NCBI GenBank assembly: GCA_012862575.1
Contig: BLSF01000006.1
Location: 62,001-126,000 of the forward strand
Origin: Parietichytrium sp. I65-24A
Lineage: Eukaryota; Sar; Bigyra; Thraustochytrida; Thraustochytriidae
Reading direction: 5' to 3'
Length of the DNA stretch: 64,000 nt
Below, one piece after another: positions 1-9,960 of the stretch (position 1 is the first letter of the stretch; each line of letters starts with the position of its first letter). The notes under the pieces are model-generated. The model was not told the origin of the DNA. It saw only the letters and a list, made by a program, of their open reading frames with translations, and did no database searches. Made by a program: the position numbers and the translations under genes.

Positions 1-2
1 GT

Positions 3-3000
3 GGAAGAAAGGATCATTCGCGACCCAACCACAGCTTGTGCCCGAACAAAAAGCCCCGAAAGAATGGGAGCAATGGGAGCGTCGGGAATGATGCTGCGTC
101 AGGCGAACGAAGCGAAACACCATCGGCGACTTTTGAAGGGGCCTGGGAAGCGTGCCCAGATGTTGAGGAGTACCAACTGGAGTATGAGGGTGATATGATT
201 GAGGGGATGTTGGGTGGCCTGCAAGCGCAGTTGGAAGAAACACATGCCAAGATTCTCGCCGCCTGTGAGCTCGAGCAGAGTGAGTTTCTCAGTGCGGGAG
301 GACTTTTCTTCATGCTTGGTGACTTCCTCTTTTCGACTGTGTGGACCTGGGTTAATCGCCGTCTCCGGGCTAAAGGTCGTGAAATGACTACTTTCATGGA
401 GTTTGTCTCGTTTATCGCATGCTTCATTGGCTCGAGTTGCTATAATGGTGGGCTTGAGGAGTCACTGGAACACCTACATAGAGCTGAAGCAGAACCGCAG
501 CTGTCAAAACTTATCGGACTTATGGCGAAGGGAAATCGGATGAGGGAGATCATCGGATGTTTTTACCCAGCTGACACTGACTCCGAACACAGCAACGACG
601 CACAATTCTCGAGCACCATCGACGCAGTTGCGCGATGGCGTAAATTTGAAAAGGGCATGTTCCGAAAGACACGGGAACTTGCCTTAACGCGTTCGAGCTG
701 CATAACAGCGGATAAGGGGAAAGAGGGGTCTAGATCTAACTATATTCAGAGTCTGTCCAACTCTCAGCGCAAGCGATCCCAAGAGGACGCAAAGACTGAC
801 CACCTTTGCGACTCCCTTCATCGAACTTTCCTGGCGGTACGACATCGGGAACGGGAAGAACAAGACAGCACTGTGACAAACTTGCTGACTGACCTGAAAG
901 AAGATCATGACGGAGCTTTGACTGGGATGACAATCACCGCTGATCAGGGATACAGCGAGGAAAACTTGTGGCTGCAGTGTGCTTTAAAGGATATGGCCCA
1001 AGTTATGATTGCAGAGGCGTACTCGCAGCACCCCATTGGGCTCAAGTCAGAAGAAGACATCAAGCAGCGGAGATTTGAAGACAAGTTGGGTGCTTGGAAC
1101 AAGGTGCAGAAGGGTCCCGCCCCACGCAAGCCAGCTCCAGTGGCTGTTATTGACGACAGCCCATTACTTGGCCGTACCATCGTTTCCGTGACAAGAAAGG
1201 TCCAACTTTCCCGTGGCGGCGAAAAGGACCAGCTGCAGATGACGGCTGTGGCGTACCGAGACAACAACAACAAAGACCACAAGGGCAGAAATATTCTTCG
1301 TTTTGTGGAGTGTATGACTGGCAAGGCTGAAAGGATTCGCAATACGTTTTGCATGATGCGCAAGCATATTCCACGGGATATTGAGCCAAAATCGAGAGTC
1401 CTTTTTTTCCCTCAAGAAGAGAGCATCAAATCACGCAACTTGGTGCGGATGGAGGAGGAGCTCTTAGAGAAGTGCGTGCCTCTCACTTGCTGGCAGCGAA
1501 GCGCGGAGTGGTTCATCCTACGCCAATTCACAGTGACCGGGACTGCGGGGCAAAGATTGGCTATCTGTGACCCGAGCGCTCGAAAGCTCATCAGCAGCCT
1601 TACGAATGAAAACCGGGCGGACAGGTTGGCGAATGTCGATGAGGCACTAGACGTAGAGGTGATAGACTTAAGCAGAAGTGTGGTTGATGGTGATGACCTT
1701 GGTTACGAAACTGACGAATTTATCGAAGTCGCAAACACTGACGGGGTCTCGCTGAACAGTGAGCAAGTTGCGTCACTACTGAGAAAGAGCTGGGTGTTCG
1801 AGCGATCTGCCTCTGAACCGGACATGCAAAGCGGCTCGACGGACGAAAAAAATCTCATGGCATGCATAAGACAACAACGGTGGTGTAAGGAGGTCTTCGA
1901 AGTCGGTTTGCTGCAAAGCAAAGCATTCAGCTTTATTTCAGTGTCGCCAGACGGAATTGCTCGTGTGCTGAGGCCCGGTGCTGTGTCGGGCGCCGAATCA
2001 GTGCTGTGCTCATGCGAAATCAAGATAAGCCTTTCTCCGGACACTATTGACAGGTCGATGCGGATTGCCAAGAAATTCTCGCACCGCGCTCCAGACCCTT
2101 CTCTCTCCTTTCCTTATTTCTCGTGTTCGGTAGGTGACTCGACTTGGTGGGACGCCATTCCATACAGCTACCGAGGGCAGGTTCTTCAACACGCTGCCGT
2201 GTTGGACATAAAACATGTGCTTTTTGTGGCCGGCACAGAACACAACTGCTTGTACGCATGTCTAGTGCAAGTGTCGGAGGGCGCACGGCTTTGCTATCTT
2301 CGGTCCATCGCTAAATGGAAGGTTCTCATGGAGTGGGCACACGGGTCAGTAAATAGCGATGCAGCAAACTTCCGAGTCCCGCCAACTGCGTATTCCAAGG
2401 AGGATGCGTACATATTGCAGACCCACCTGCCCGTGTGGCGTGCATTGCGGAAACGGGTTCTTGCCAATGGGCCCGTACACCCTTTGAAAACAATCGAGGC
2501 CTTCGCTCAAGTTTACAACAACAAGCTGAAGGGCGACGTAGATGGATGTACGAACTACTTTGAGGCAACTACCGATTGGTCTTCATTCGAGGTCAACTCT
2601 GGCGTCAAGTTTGCGCTTCGGAGCGTGCAGCATCTGGTGATGAACACATTTATCCTCCATCGCCTCTGCACGGTGGCACAAGATCCGAAAAGGAATCAGT
2701 GGACGAACTTGAAGACCTACGAAAAGTGCGCTAACAGCGAGAGCAGCTTGCGACACTTCATCTCGAGGTTTTGGAGGGAAATTCTCTTGGTCGGAATCGA
2801 GAGGCAGGACCAATTCAAATTTCCAGTGACCCGGACGCAAAATATTCAACGCAGATCTCCAGCGAACAAGACGCAAAGTGACCAAAGCAAATTACCAACG
2901 AACGAGACGCAAAGCGACCAACGCAAATTTCCTTCCGCATGCGTGCCTCTTGATGAAGTTGAGACCAGCATCTTCCTTGCCACAGTTCAGAGTAAGACTA

Positions 3001-3566
3001 CAAGTACTGGAAAGGGCAAGCGAGTAAAAATGAAGCAAGCCCCCGAGCTTCATGAGGCGTTCAGTACAGAAGAAGGGGCCCGCTTTCGTCGTACTGGTGA
3101 CCATGCCCATCTCTCTATAGGAAGGAATTCCAGTGGCAACTCCAAGCAGAAGAAATGTGCAGTCTGCCCAGGAACGACTTCCATCGCGTGCGGCACTTGC
3201 AATGTCCCCTTGCACGTCATAGCATCGAAGAACCGAGCGGACACGTGCTGGCACGTTTGGCACTCCGCAAGTCAAGTCACCCCATCCAAGCGGAAGGATA
3301 CAACGACTCCTGGTCCGAGCGAAAAGTCATCATTTGTTTCTCCGGCAGCCCCGAGTTCTCCGACGGTCCCACTTTCTCGACACATCTGCAGCCCGGTTAA
3401 TTCTTTCCACGAAGACAGAGATTCGAGTGTCTCCGAGTATGGAGATGTCGAAGAGGACGAAGGGGACGAAAATTATAGCTCTGGTTATGAGTATTCAATG
3501 ATGCGTTCACAGGAGCAGTTGCCAGTGGCGAGAAAAAGAACCCTACGAGATTATCTGCGAGAGTGA
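3..3566 (+). CDS. YqaJ/lambda-exonuclease-like nuclease with PiggyBac-type Cys/His tail (5' partial)
   Basis: The frame is open from base 3, so the gene probably starts left of the window; the first ATG inside is at 195. Residues are numbered from the codon at 36. Residues about 485-720 look like a YqaJ-type PD-(D/E)XK nuclease: a Trp/Arg-rich helix with FTVTG, then SPDGI (D639), then CEIKIS (E661, K663), then a Gln-bearing helix YRGQVLQ near 713. D-E-x-K plus the following Gln is the expected catalytic layout. Residues 1041-1076 have spaced Cys and His (CAVC, CGTC, TCWHVWH) like the Cys-rich C-terminus of PiggyBac transposases, with LH where LC is usual. Between them lies a run of three 12-residue repeats (about 937-966). 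The tail is acidic and Ser-rich. YqaJ nucleases act in recombination and are often carried by viruses and transposons, so I infer a mobile-element or recombination protein. The family call is fairly good; the biological role is unknown. Confidence 0.6.
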   Translation, partial: GRKDHSRPNHSLCPNKKPRKNGSNGSVGNDAASGERSETPSATFEGAWEACPDVEEYQLEYEGDMIEGMLGGLQAQLEETHAKILAACELEQSEFLSAGGLFFMLGDFLFSTVWTWVNRRLRAKGREMTTFMEFVSFIACFIGSSCYNGGLEESLEHLHRAEAEPQLSKLIGLMAKGNRMREIIGCFYPADTDSEHSNDAQFSSTIDAVARWRKFEKGMFRKTRELALTRSSCITADKGKEGSRSNYIQSLSNSQRKRSQEDAKTDHLCDSLHRTFLAVRHREREEQDSTVTNLLTDLKEDHDGALTGMTITADQGYSEENLWLQCALKDMAQVMIAEAYSQHPIGLKSEEDIKQRRFEDKLGAWNKVQKGPAPRKPAPVAVIDDSPLLGRTIVSVTRKVQLSRGGEKDQLQMTAVAYRDNNNKDHKGRNILRFVECMTGKAERIRNTFCMMRKHIPRDIEPKSRVLFFPQEESIKSRNLVRMEEELLEKCVPLTCWQRSAEWFILRQFTVTGTAGQRLAICDPSARKLISSLTNENRADRLANVDEALDVEVIDLSRSVVDGDDLGYETDEFIEVANTDGVSLNSEQVASLLRKSWVFERSASEPDMQSGSTDEKNLMACIRQQRWCKEVFEVGLLQSKAFSFISVSPDGIARVLRPGAVSGAESVLCSCEIKISLSPDTIDRSMRIAKKFSHRAPDPSLSFPYFSCSVGDSTWWDAIPYSYRGQVLQHAAVLDIKHVLFVAGTEHNCLYACLVQVSEGARLCYLRSIAKWKVLMEWAHGSVNSDAANFRVPPTAYSKEDAYILQTHLPVWRALRKRVLANGPVHPLKTIEAFAQVYNNKLKGDVDGCTNYFEATTDWSSFEVNSGVKFALRSVQHLVMNTFILHRLCTVAQDPKRNQWTNLKTYEKCANSESSLRHFISRFWREILLVGIERQDQFKFPVTRTQNIQRRSPANKTQSDQSKLPTNETQSDQRKFPSACVPLDEVETSIFLATVQSKTTSTGKGKRVKMKQAPELHEAFSTEEGARFRRTGDHAHLSIGRNSSGNSKQKKCAVCPGTTSIACGTCNVPLHVIASKNRADTCWHVWHSASQVTPSKRKDTTTPGPSEKSSFVSPAAPSSPTVPLSRHICSPVNSFHEDRDSSVSEYGDVEEDEGDENYSSGYEYSMMRSQEQLPVARKRTLRDYLRE
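2824..2937 (+). repeat. Coding tandem repeat, 36 bp unit
   Basis: About three degenerate 36-base units encode successive versions of a 12-residue block built on P-x-N-x-TQSDQ-x-K. It sits in the linker between the nuclease domain and the Cys/His tail. Confidence 0.6.
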
Positions 3567-5544
3567 TAATCAACTAAAGCTTTCGTTGAAATCCTCGTCT
3601 TCATGACATTTCCAACTTTTTTAAACTATTCCATTGTCTTAAGGTAAACACTAATTACAGTACTATTTAGCTCATACGGAGAAAGATTAGGCTCTTCTTC
3701 GCTAATGCCACTCTTAGTCTAAACTGCATGGCGACAGCCACGTCCGATCCTAGGAGAGGAGTGGAGCTGCTATTAGGGGTTTGAGTATGCCTGCTGAGGG
3801 CAAGGCGCTTTACCGGAGCCTATACGCTAGGCAGGACTTTGTGTTAGAACTCACTACAAATGCAACGAGAGAGAAGTTAGAACCAGGCGCAACCATCATG
3901 CACGAAGACGATCGCACTTTACTTTGTTCTGAATCTGAATTCTGATCAACTTACAGAACAGAACAGTTACAATTTTACGATTAATTCATGAGCAGAAGAA
4001 TAGAATTCAATGTAAACTGTAAAGTTTTAAAAGTTAAAAATTCAAACTACTCTGCTGACTCTCCCCGACTCGAAGGCAAGCAATTACTTTGCACCTGTTT
4101 TTCTTCTCTACTACTCTTCAGCACATGCCCTCCCCGGACCTGGACTATTTCCGCCAACAGTCGCCCTCTGCCCCCCTAATAGTGCAGCCAGCCTCGGATC
4201 GACTAGCAATCTGGCGGCCTGGAGGTCGCCGGGCAACTCTCCGCCCCTCTCCGGGCTTTTGCTACGGTGGGAATATGAAGCTCCTACCCGCATTGCTGGT
4301 AAGGGGTTCTATGTGGCCCTAGGAAACGCGGGTTTCAAGAGTTTAAAGTCGAATCTCCACAGGCCGCAGAGCACCTACGGAAAGTAGTAGGTGCGTTACC
4401 GCTGTGAAGGAGAGGAGAAAAGGTAGGGCTTTAACTGCTTTAACTACTTTTAATGTAACAACGTCTTTCATCGTGGATGCCAAGTCGGAATGCTCGATTG
4501 ATTGATTTGATAGATTGACAGTGAGTTGTCATTACCTACAGAGAGAGACACTGTCTAAATCCTTCGAAGAAGTACGGAATCCAGAACCAGCGCTTCAAAC
4601 TCGTCCGACTTCACATGAGAAGAGTCGACACGAAGTCAACACGCTCTACTACAGGCCACCACCACACCGCCGACACTCTTAGGTTTAACTTGATACCACC
4701 ACTAGGCTCCGAGCTCGGGAGACTCGTGCGAAGATGTGACAAGATTACAAAAGGAGTGACTGAACGATGGAAAAGCGTTGACTCAAGTCACGCAAGCCAC
4801 GGACCGAATAGAGGAATCCGCAGCAGCCCGAGCTACTCGCTCGACAAGTCGAAGGGGATCAATTAAGAGTTGCTGAGGTACAGAGTTGCAGTCGAATCGA
4901 TCAAGAGCTAACTGTGAGCTCGTTGCTGTTGAAGGATGTTGGACCACAAATGAGTGCCCCGACACGCCCAAGTAAAGTGCCTCTGACCGATCCTCTTTTG
5001 ACTGACTGTGAGTTAATTGTTTCAAATCAACTGCTTCATGCTTTGGGAGCTGAATTCAGATAGAATGATAGAACCAAGATGCTTGAGATCTCCATCTTTC
5101 TTCTGACTCTACCTTGAAGTCTTCAATATTTTCGTTCGCTTCTTCGACCGGCACCGACGGAAACTGAACTCGACTGTGAGTGTCCACGACGCCGTTCAAG
5201 TTCCATCACCGAGGAGGCTCTGAATGATCGCCAAAGAACACTCTAATCCAACGCTTGCTCACTGTGAATTCTGTGAACGCTGAGCATCAGGACGGCCAGC
5301 AAGTGAGTCAGGCCTCCGCAGCTGGAGCTCCGATGTAGAATGTTTAGGGAGTGATCAACGTTTCCGTAAGCTGTGTAATGGATGTCACAACGAGGAGCTA
5401 GGACTCCAACGATGCCGGGGAAGAGAACTCGATTCCGGCAGACCCCAAACGTGGAGCACAGAACAAACAACTCGAACAGAATTCAATAAATAGCGCAATT
5501 AACGACGAGACGAGCTTGGCGATAACAAGAACGCGAATAACAAG
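3567..5544. other. Gene-free interval
   Basis: Only short, low-quality reading frames occur here and no family was recognised. From about 4500 to 5300 a motif close to ACTGTGAGT recurs (near 4520, 4907, 5003, 5171). It could be chance or splice-donor-like sequence in unrecognised transcripts. Confidence 0.5.
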
Positions 5545-5901
5545 ATGGGCGAAATCGACGAGGGCAGAAATGGATTCTTCCAGAACGTGACGCAGACCCG
5601 CGAACGCGCCACCAGCGACGTGGCGGAGGATGGCGCCAAGATTTTGATTGCAGACTCTGGCGACGAGGAGGAGGAGCAGATGAAGACCAAGGGCCAGAGC
5701 CAGAAGAAGTCTCCAACGGCGGAGAATCAGCGCAACCGATCGGGCTCAGAGCTGCTGGAAGAAACGCTGGAGGACGCAAAATCTATGACCGTCAAAGCCA
5801 TCGCCGAGGAGCTCACGCGTACTGACGAACCAAGCAACGTTGCAGAGGAACACGGGCTTGACGAGAAGCCTCGCGAGGGGCTTGCATCGGAGTCCGGATG
5901 A
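5545..5901 (+). CDS. Hypothetical small acidic protein
   Basis: An ATG-started frame of 118 codons encodes a hydrophilic protein rich in Glu, Ser and Lys, including an acidic DSGDEEEEQ block near residue 40. No domain, signal peptide or membrane segment is visible. A possible polyadenylation signal, AATAAA, lies about 25 bases after the stop. It may be a genuine small gene, the last exon of a longer one, or a chance frame. No function is proposed. Confidence 0.35.
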   Translation: MGEIDEGRNGFFQNVTQTRERATSDVAEDGAKILIADSGDEEEEQMKTKGQSQKKSPTAENQRNRSGSELLEETLEDAKSMTVKAIAEELTRTDEPSNVAEEHGLDEKPREGLASESG

Positions 5902-8154
5902 GTCAGTGAGTGAGTGAGTATAATAAATGTATCTCCTCAAGCCTGAGGGCACTGTCTGTATTTATCATCACAGTTTTGATCTATCAACCAGTTTTCTTGA
6001 CATGCTCTTCTCTTTCTTCCATCATCACAACATATCGTCGCCGCGAACATGAACATGCCAGGCGGCCTCGATCACGACCATTTCCTGCATGGTCAATTTC
6101 TCCTTTCTGACCAAAGAGACCAAAGAGGCTCGCAGCCACCCCACCTTCCGATAGGGTTTGTTTACGCTCTCACTTCGTGGCTTCACTTAAATTTGGCTCG
6201 CAGCGCGATCGGGAAAGCAAGGAACCAATGCATGTACATGCGAGCGGTACCTCTTCAGGATCACGAATCGAGAATTCTAAATCCTAGAGCGAGTTCGTTC
6301 CAACTTCATCACAGTCTTCACAGTAAGCCACCTCTGCATATTATTTTAAAATTTAAAAGCAAAGTTTTTCTACGGAATTCAAAATTTAGAATCAGAGAAA
6401 AGCTCACAAAAGCCCACACCCTTGTTTTCGCTCTTCTCGCTTCTCTTATTCTTAGGCGTCATAATGATTCTCATGGGACCTTAAGGACTAAGGGCCTTTA
6501 AGAACCCTTAGGGGCGGCAACTCGTGCAAAACTCGAGATGCGTTTCGCACACTCTGTCTTGACACGCATTTACCGCTCCTTAGGACTATCTTCCAGCATA
6601 GGCGGGGCTACCGACACAGCATTGGAAGTGCTAAGGGAAGCCGTATTAAATAGGATAGTGCAGAAAAGGGGTTCTACTCGACGCGAAGCGTTATCGACGT
6701 CTACGGTAATCGATAAGACACAAAATTCGCTGTGCGCCAGGTTTTATGGGTTGCCGGGTTCTAAAGACTCGTATAAGACCCGTACCTCTCTTCGGTTAGG
6801 GTGTGACTATCGCAATGAGTAGGAGTGGCTCGCGTGGATGGGAGACGTTAACCGTCGGATTAGTCCACCCTCTCTCTCCCTCTCTTTCCTGGAGTCTAGT
6901 ATTAGACTTGATTGATCTTCTAAAAAAAGCAAATAATAAAAATGGAACCTGGAATTCTGCTCTGAATTTGTTCTGAAATGTCCCGACTGTAGAAAGTATT
7001 TGTGCGACGAGTTCAGAAAAAATGGAAAGGAATGAGGCAGTGCTAGTTCGGCTGTAGTACGGCTGTATCAGTTTCAATCAATCGATCAATTCACCGCGGC
7101 GAAAGAAAAGACAAGAAAGAATACATTTATCTTTTGGGTTCCTGCGCAACGCGCTCGAGAGTCGAACGCTAGCGCGCTAAGACCTTGTATGATCCCCCGG
7201 CAACCCAGCTCACTACCCCCATCTACTCTAGACTCTAGGGACACTATTTTCGATGAGCTCCACTCCACCGTCCTGACGGGCAGATATGCGTAAGTAAATT
7301 AGTGAAGAACTCGCACTACTTCGCCGCAGCGGTGGTTCACTGTGCAAATAATGCCCCCCAGCGCCTGTTCTATACAAAACACTACCATTTGGTGCACCTG
7401 CTAGCCCTGCCTCTCCTCAACTATCACCCCGTCACCCAAATCCTTAGCATCTCCGCTAATCCGCCTAGCATCACGTGTGTAAGCACATCCTCATAGCAAC
7501 ACAATAACCCTCCTCTACCACCCGGTCTTACTCAATCCTGCTAACCAGGCCTACCCACCATTAAGAACCGCATAGCGTTGCATAGGCGATGAAGGGAAAG
7601 GTTGAAACTTGCAACCAGCTGACCAGCTTGAACGAGTTGCCCAGCGGAGGGCGTAGTCCCAACTACCTTTAACTGTAGCCGTGGCGGAAGAGAGAGTGAA
7701 GCAAGCAAAGAGAGAGAGAGAAAGAGACAACGAAGACACCAAACACTCAAGTGGACGAAGGCACAGTCACAGTACAGTCACAGTCATACTCATACTCATA
7801 CTCATACGCACACGAGAGAGAGAGAGAGAAGGGAGAAGGGAGAGAGAAGCAGTCCGAAAACAGGTCGACGGTTCAATCGTTGCTTCTGTTTCTTCGCTGC
7901 TCTGTGGTGATCATAGGAACATTCGATCATCGGTCACTTTGTCACTTTGTCAATCAATCAATCGATCGATTGCTCAATCAGTCGCACATTCGTCACTGCC
8001 TGGTCGGTGTCTCATCCATCGGTTCACTCACTCGTAGCGAGTCGCGGAGGCTCTGTTTGCAGTTTGCAGTTTGAGTTTTGGTGCTTCGCAGCGTGGGGTT
8101 GGTTTACTGGTGGAGAACGTGAGCCAGAGGTTGCGGGATAAAGTTAGGGAATAG
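5902..8154. other. Gene-free interval
   Basis: Nothing recognisable is encoded. Frames at 6049-6501 and 6538-6822 have no domain and no protein-like composition. The right part holds simple repeats and probably the leader of the gene starting at 8155. Confidence 0.45.
7762..7850. repeat. Simple repeats (CATACT)n and (GA)n
   Basis: Short runs of CAGT/CATACT units are followed directly by a GA microsatellite, about 300 bases upstream of the start codon at 8155. Confidence 0.8.
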
Positions 8155-9726
8155 ATGTGGCGCAACGGCGAGGCGGTGGAGTTTGACCTGATGCCGGTGC
8201 ACGAGCCGGAGATTGGCGCCCCGGAGCAGTCGGAGGATGATCTGCTGATTCCGGAGGTGTTTGTGGAGAATGACTTTCGAGATGCTCTCCCGTCGCTGAA
8301 CGCGAGCTTCCTGCTGCCGACGCTGTCGCAGGATATCTTGTTCGACGACGTGCCTGAGCAACCTGCGCAGCTGTACTCGGGGCCGGCAATGGCGGACTTT
8401 ACGTTCCCGCAGTTCTCGAGGCAGCACAGTCTGGATGTTGGCAATCTGTTCGGCAGGTCGCACGAGGACATCTACCGCCCGCTCGAGTACACGGTGCCGC
8501 CGACGCTGATGATCCCGGTGATGAGCAAGGAGTCGACGCGAAGCATGAAGCGCGAGAGGAGGGACTTCGACGACGAGACGGAGGTGGGCAGCGCGATCAG
8601 CGGACGTAGCGAAGTCGGCTCCGACGACGTGGACAGCTACATTCGATTCCATAACAGCGTGTCCACCAAGCTAGATATTATTTACGGCCGGCGCGACTTT
8701 GCTGGCCTCTTGCGCTCCCTCAAGACCGAGTTCCGCATGGACGAGCTCCCTGTGGGCACGGAGAATATTAAGCAAAAGATCAAATTTCAGTACCGCGAGC
8801 GCCGCATGCGCTCGCAGCTGGAAAGCTGGAAAGAGTTGGTCGACGCTTTCGAGACGGGACAGATCCACGCCGTGTTACACCGCTGGTTCCCGCTGAACGA
8901 GGTGTTTTCGGATGATGACTTTCGGTGTTGGTTCTTTCAGCATCTCTGTGTCAAAGTAGAAGGAGAGATCGTCGCGCGGCAACAGAAGAAGAGCAAGGGC
9001 GCAAAGCCTGGGCCACACGGCAACGCCGGCTGCATCTTGGAGATGGATGGTATGGACCGCAAGCGCTTTATCGAAGAGCTCGTCCGTCAGCACAAAACGA
9101 CCTACAAGGAGCGCTTTGCACAAATCCACAAGAACTTTGACCGCCTCTTCACCTACGGGGATGTCGAAATGGCTATTATCTGGGGCTGCCGCTGCTCGTC
9201 TTGCTGCGAGGCATGGCCTTTTGTCGCCGACCTACCGGTCGACCAGTACAACAGCAAGCTGCCGCGTCTTACTCTTGAAAAGTTTAGGGTGCAGTACCTC
9301 CGCGAGAAAGCTCGCCAGTTGTCCGACCTTCTGAATATGCACACAACCAACGAAATCAGATTCTTAGAAAACACTCCAAAGTACCGCGGGTGGACGGCTG
9401 ACGACTTCTCCATCGCCCTGGACGGAGCCCACAAGCGACAGCGATGCAAGATCTGCACACCGGTACGCATGCACAAGCAGCCAAAGCGCGGTTCTCACTC
9501 AGGAGAAGAAGACGACGAGGAGATTGCCAACACCAAGGACGAAGATGAATGGGAGAGATCCTGTCTGCTGAGAGGTGACGATGATGACGAGGAGCAGGAC
9601 GAAGACATTTTGTATGCTCATGACGGGACATACTTCACCATCGATGAGTTGTTTGATCGCATGTACATCTCGCAAAGTGGCTCCAACACCTCCAGCACCG
9701 CTGTTCCTCCACCTTACCTTGACTAA
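8155..9726 (+). CDS. Unrecognised acidic protein with Cys-rich patches
   Basis: The frame opens with ATG and gives 523 residues. The first 160 residues are acidic and look disordered. Residues 160-410 look folded and are rich in aromatic and charged residues: a helical stretch with paired basic residues, a W-F-P-L-N segment, and two Cys clusters, CRCSSCCEAW near 344 and CKIC near 436. The C-terminus is again strongly acidic (runs of Asp and Glu) and ends in a Pro/Ser tail. There is no signal peptide or membrane span. Acidic flanks around a basic core with Cys pairs would fit a nuclear regulatory protein, but this is only inference. The gene converges on the START-domain gene at 9961-11478. 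I do not recognise the family. Confidence 0.7.
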   Translation: MWRNGEAVEFDLMPVHEPEIGAPEQSEDDLLIPEVFVENDFRDALPSLNASFLLPTLSQDILFDDVPEQPAQLYSGPAMADFTFPQFSRQHSLDVGNLFGRSHEDIYRPLEYTVPPTLMIPVMSKESTRSMKRERRDFDDETEVGSAISGRSEVGSDDVDSYIRFHNSVSTKLDIIYGRRDFAGLLRSLKTEFRMDELPVGTENIKQKIKFQYRERRMRSQLESWKELVDAFETGQIHAVLHRWFPLNEVFSDDDFRCWFFQHLCVKVEGEIVARQQKKSKGAKPGPHGNAGCILEMDGMDRKRFIEELVRQHKTTYKERFAQIHKNFDRLFTYGDVEMAIIWGCRCSSCCEAWPFVADLPVDQYNSKLPRLTLEKFRVQYLREKARQLSDLLNMHTTNEIRFLENTPKYRGWTADDFSIALDGAHKRQRCKICTPVRMHKQPKRGSHSGEEDDEEIANTKDEDEWERSCLLRGDDDDEEQDEDILYAHDGTYFTIDELFDRMYISQSGSNTSSTAVPPPYLD

Positions 9727-9960
9727 GAAAGCACGGACGTCTCCCGGCCCTGTCATCTGTCCCCTTTTGATCTCCTCTGTCTCTGCCTTTTTTTCTAAAT
9801 TTGTTTCAGCAAAGAATACTTGTACGACTTGATTTTCCAATTTTTTTTATTCTTTTCTTTTTAGCAAGTCTATAGTCTTCCAGTCTTCAGGGATTTACGC
9901 CAGATTGTGTGTTCGGCGAGTCCGACTTTCCGAAAAGAGCGAGTAGCCAGTTCAGCCAGT

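Noticed and set aside
6049-6822. Two plus-strand frames
   Set aside because: No recognisable domain and protein-unlike composition.
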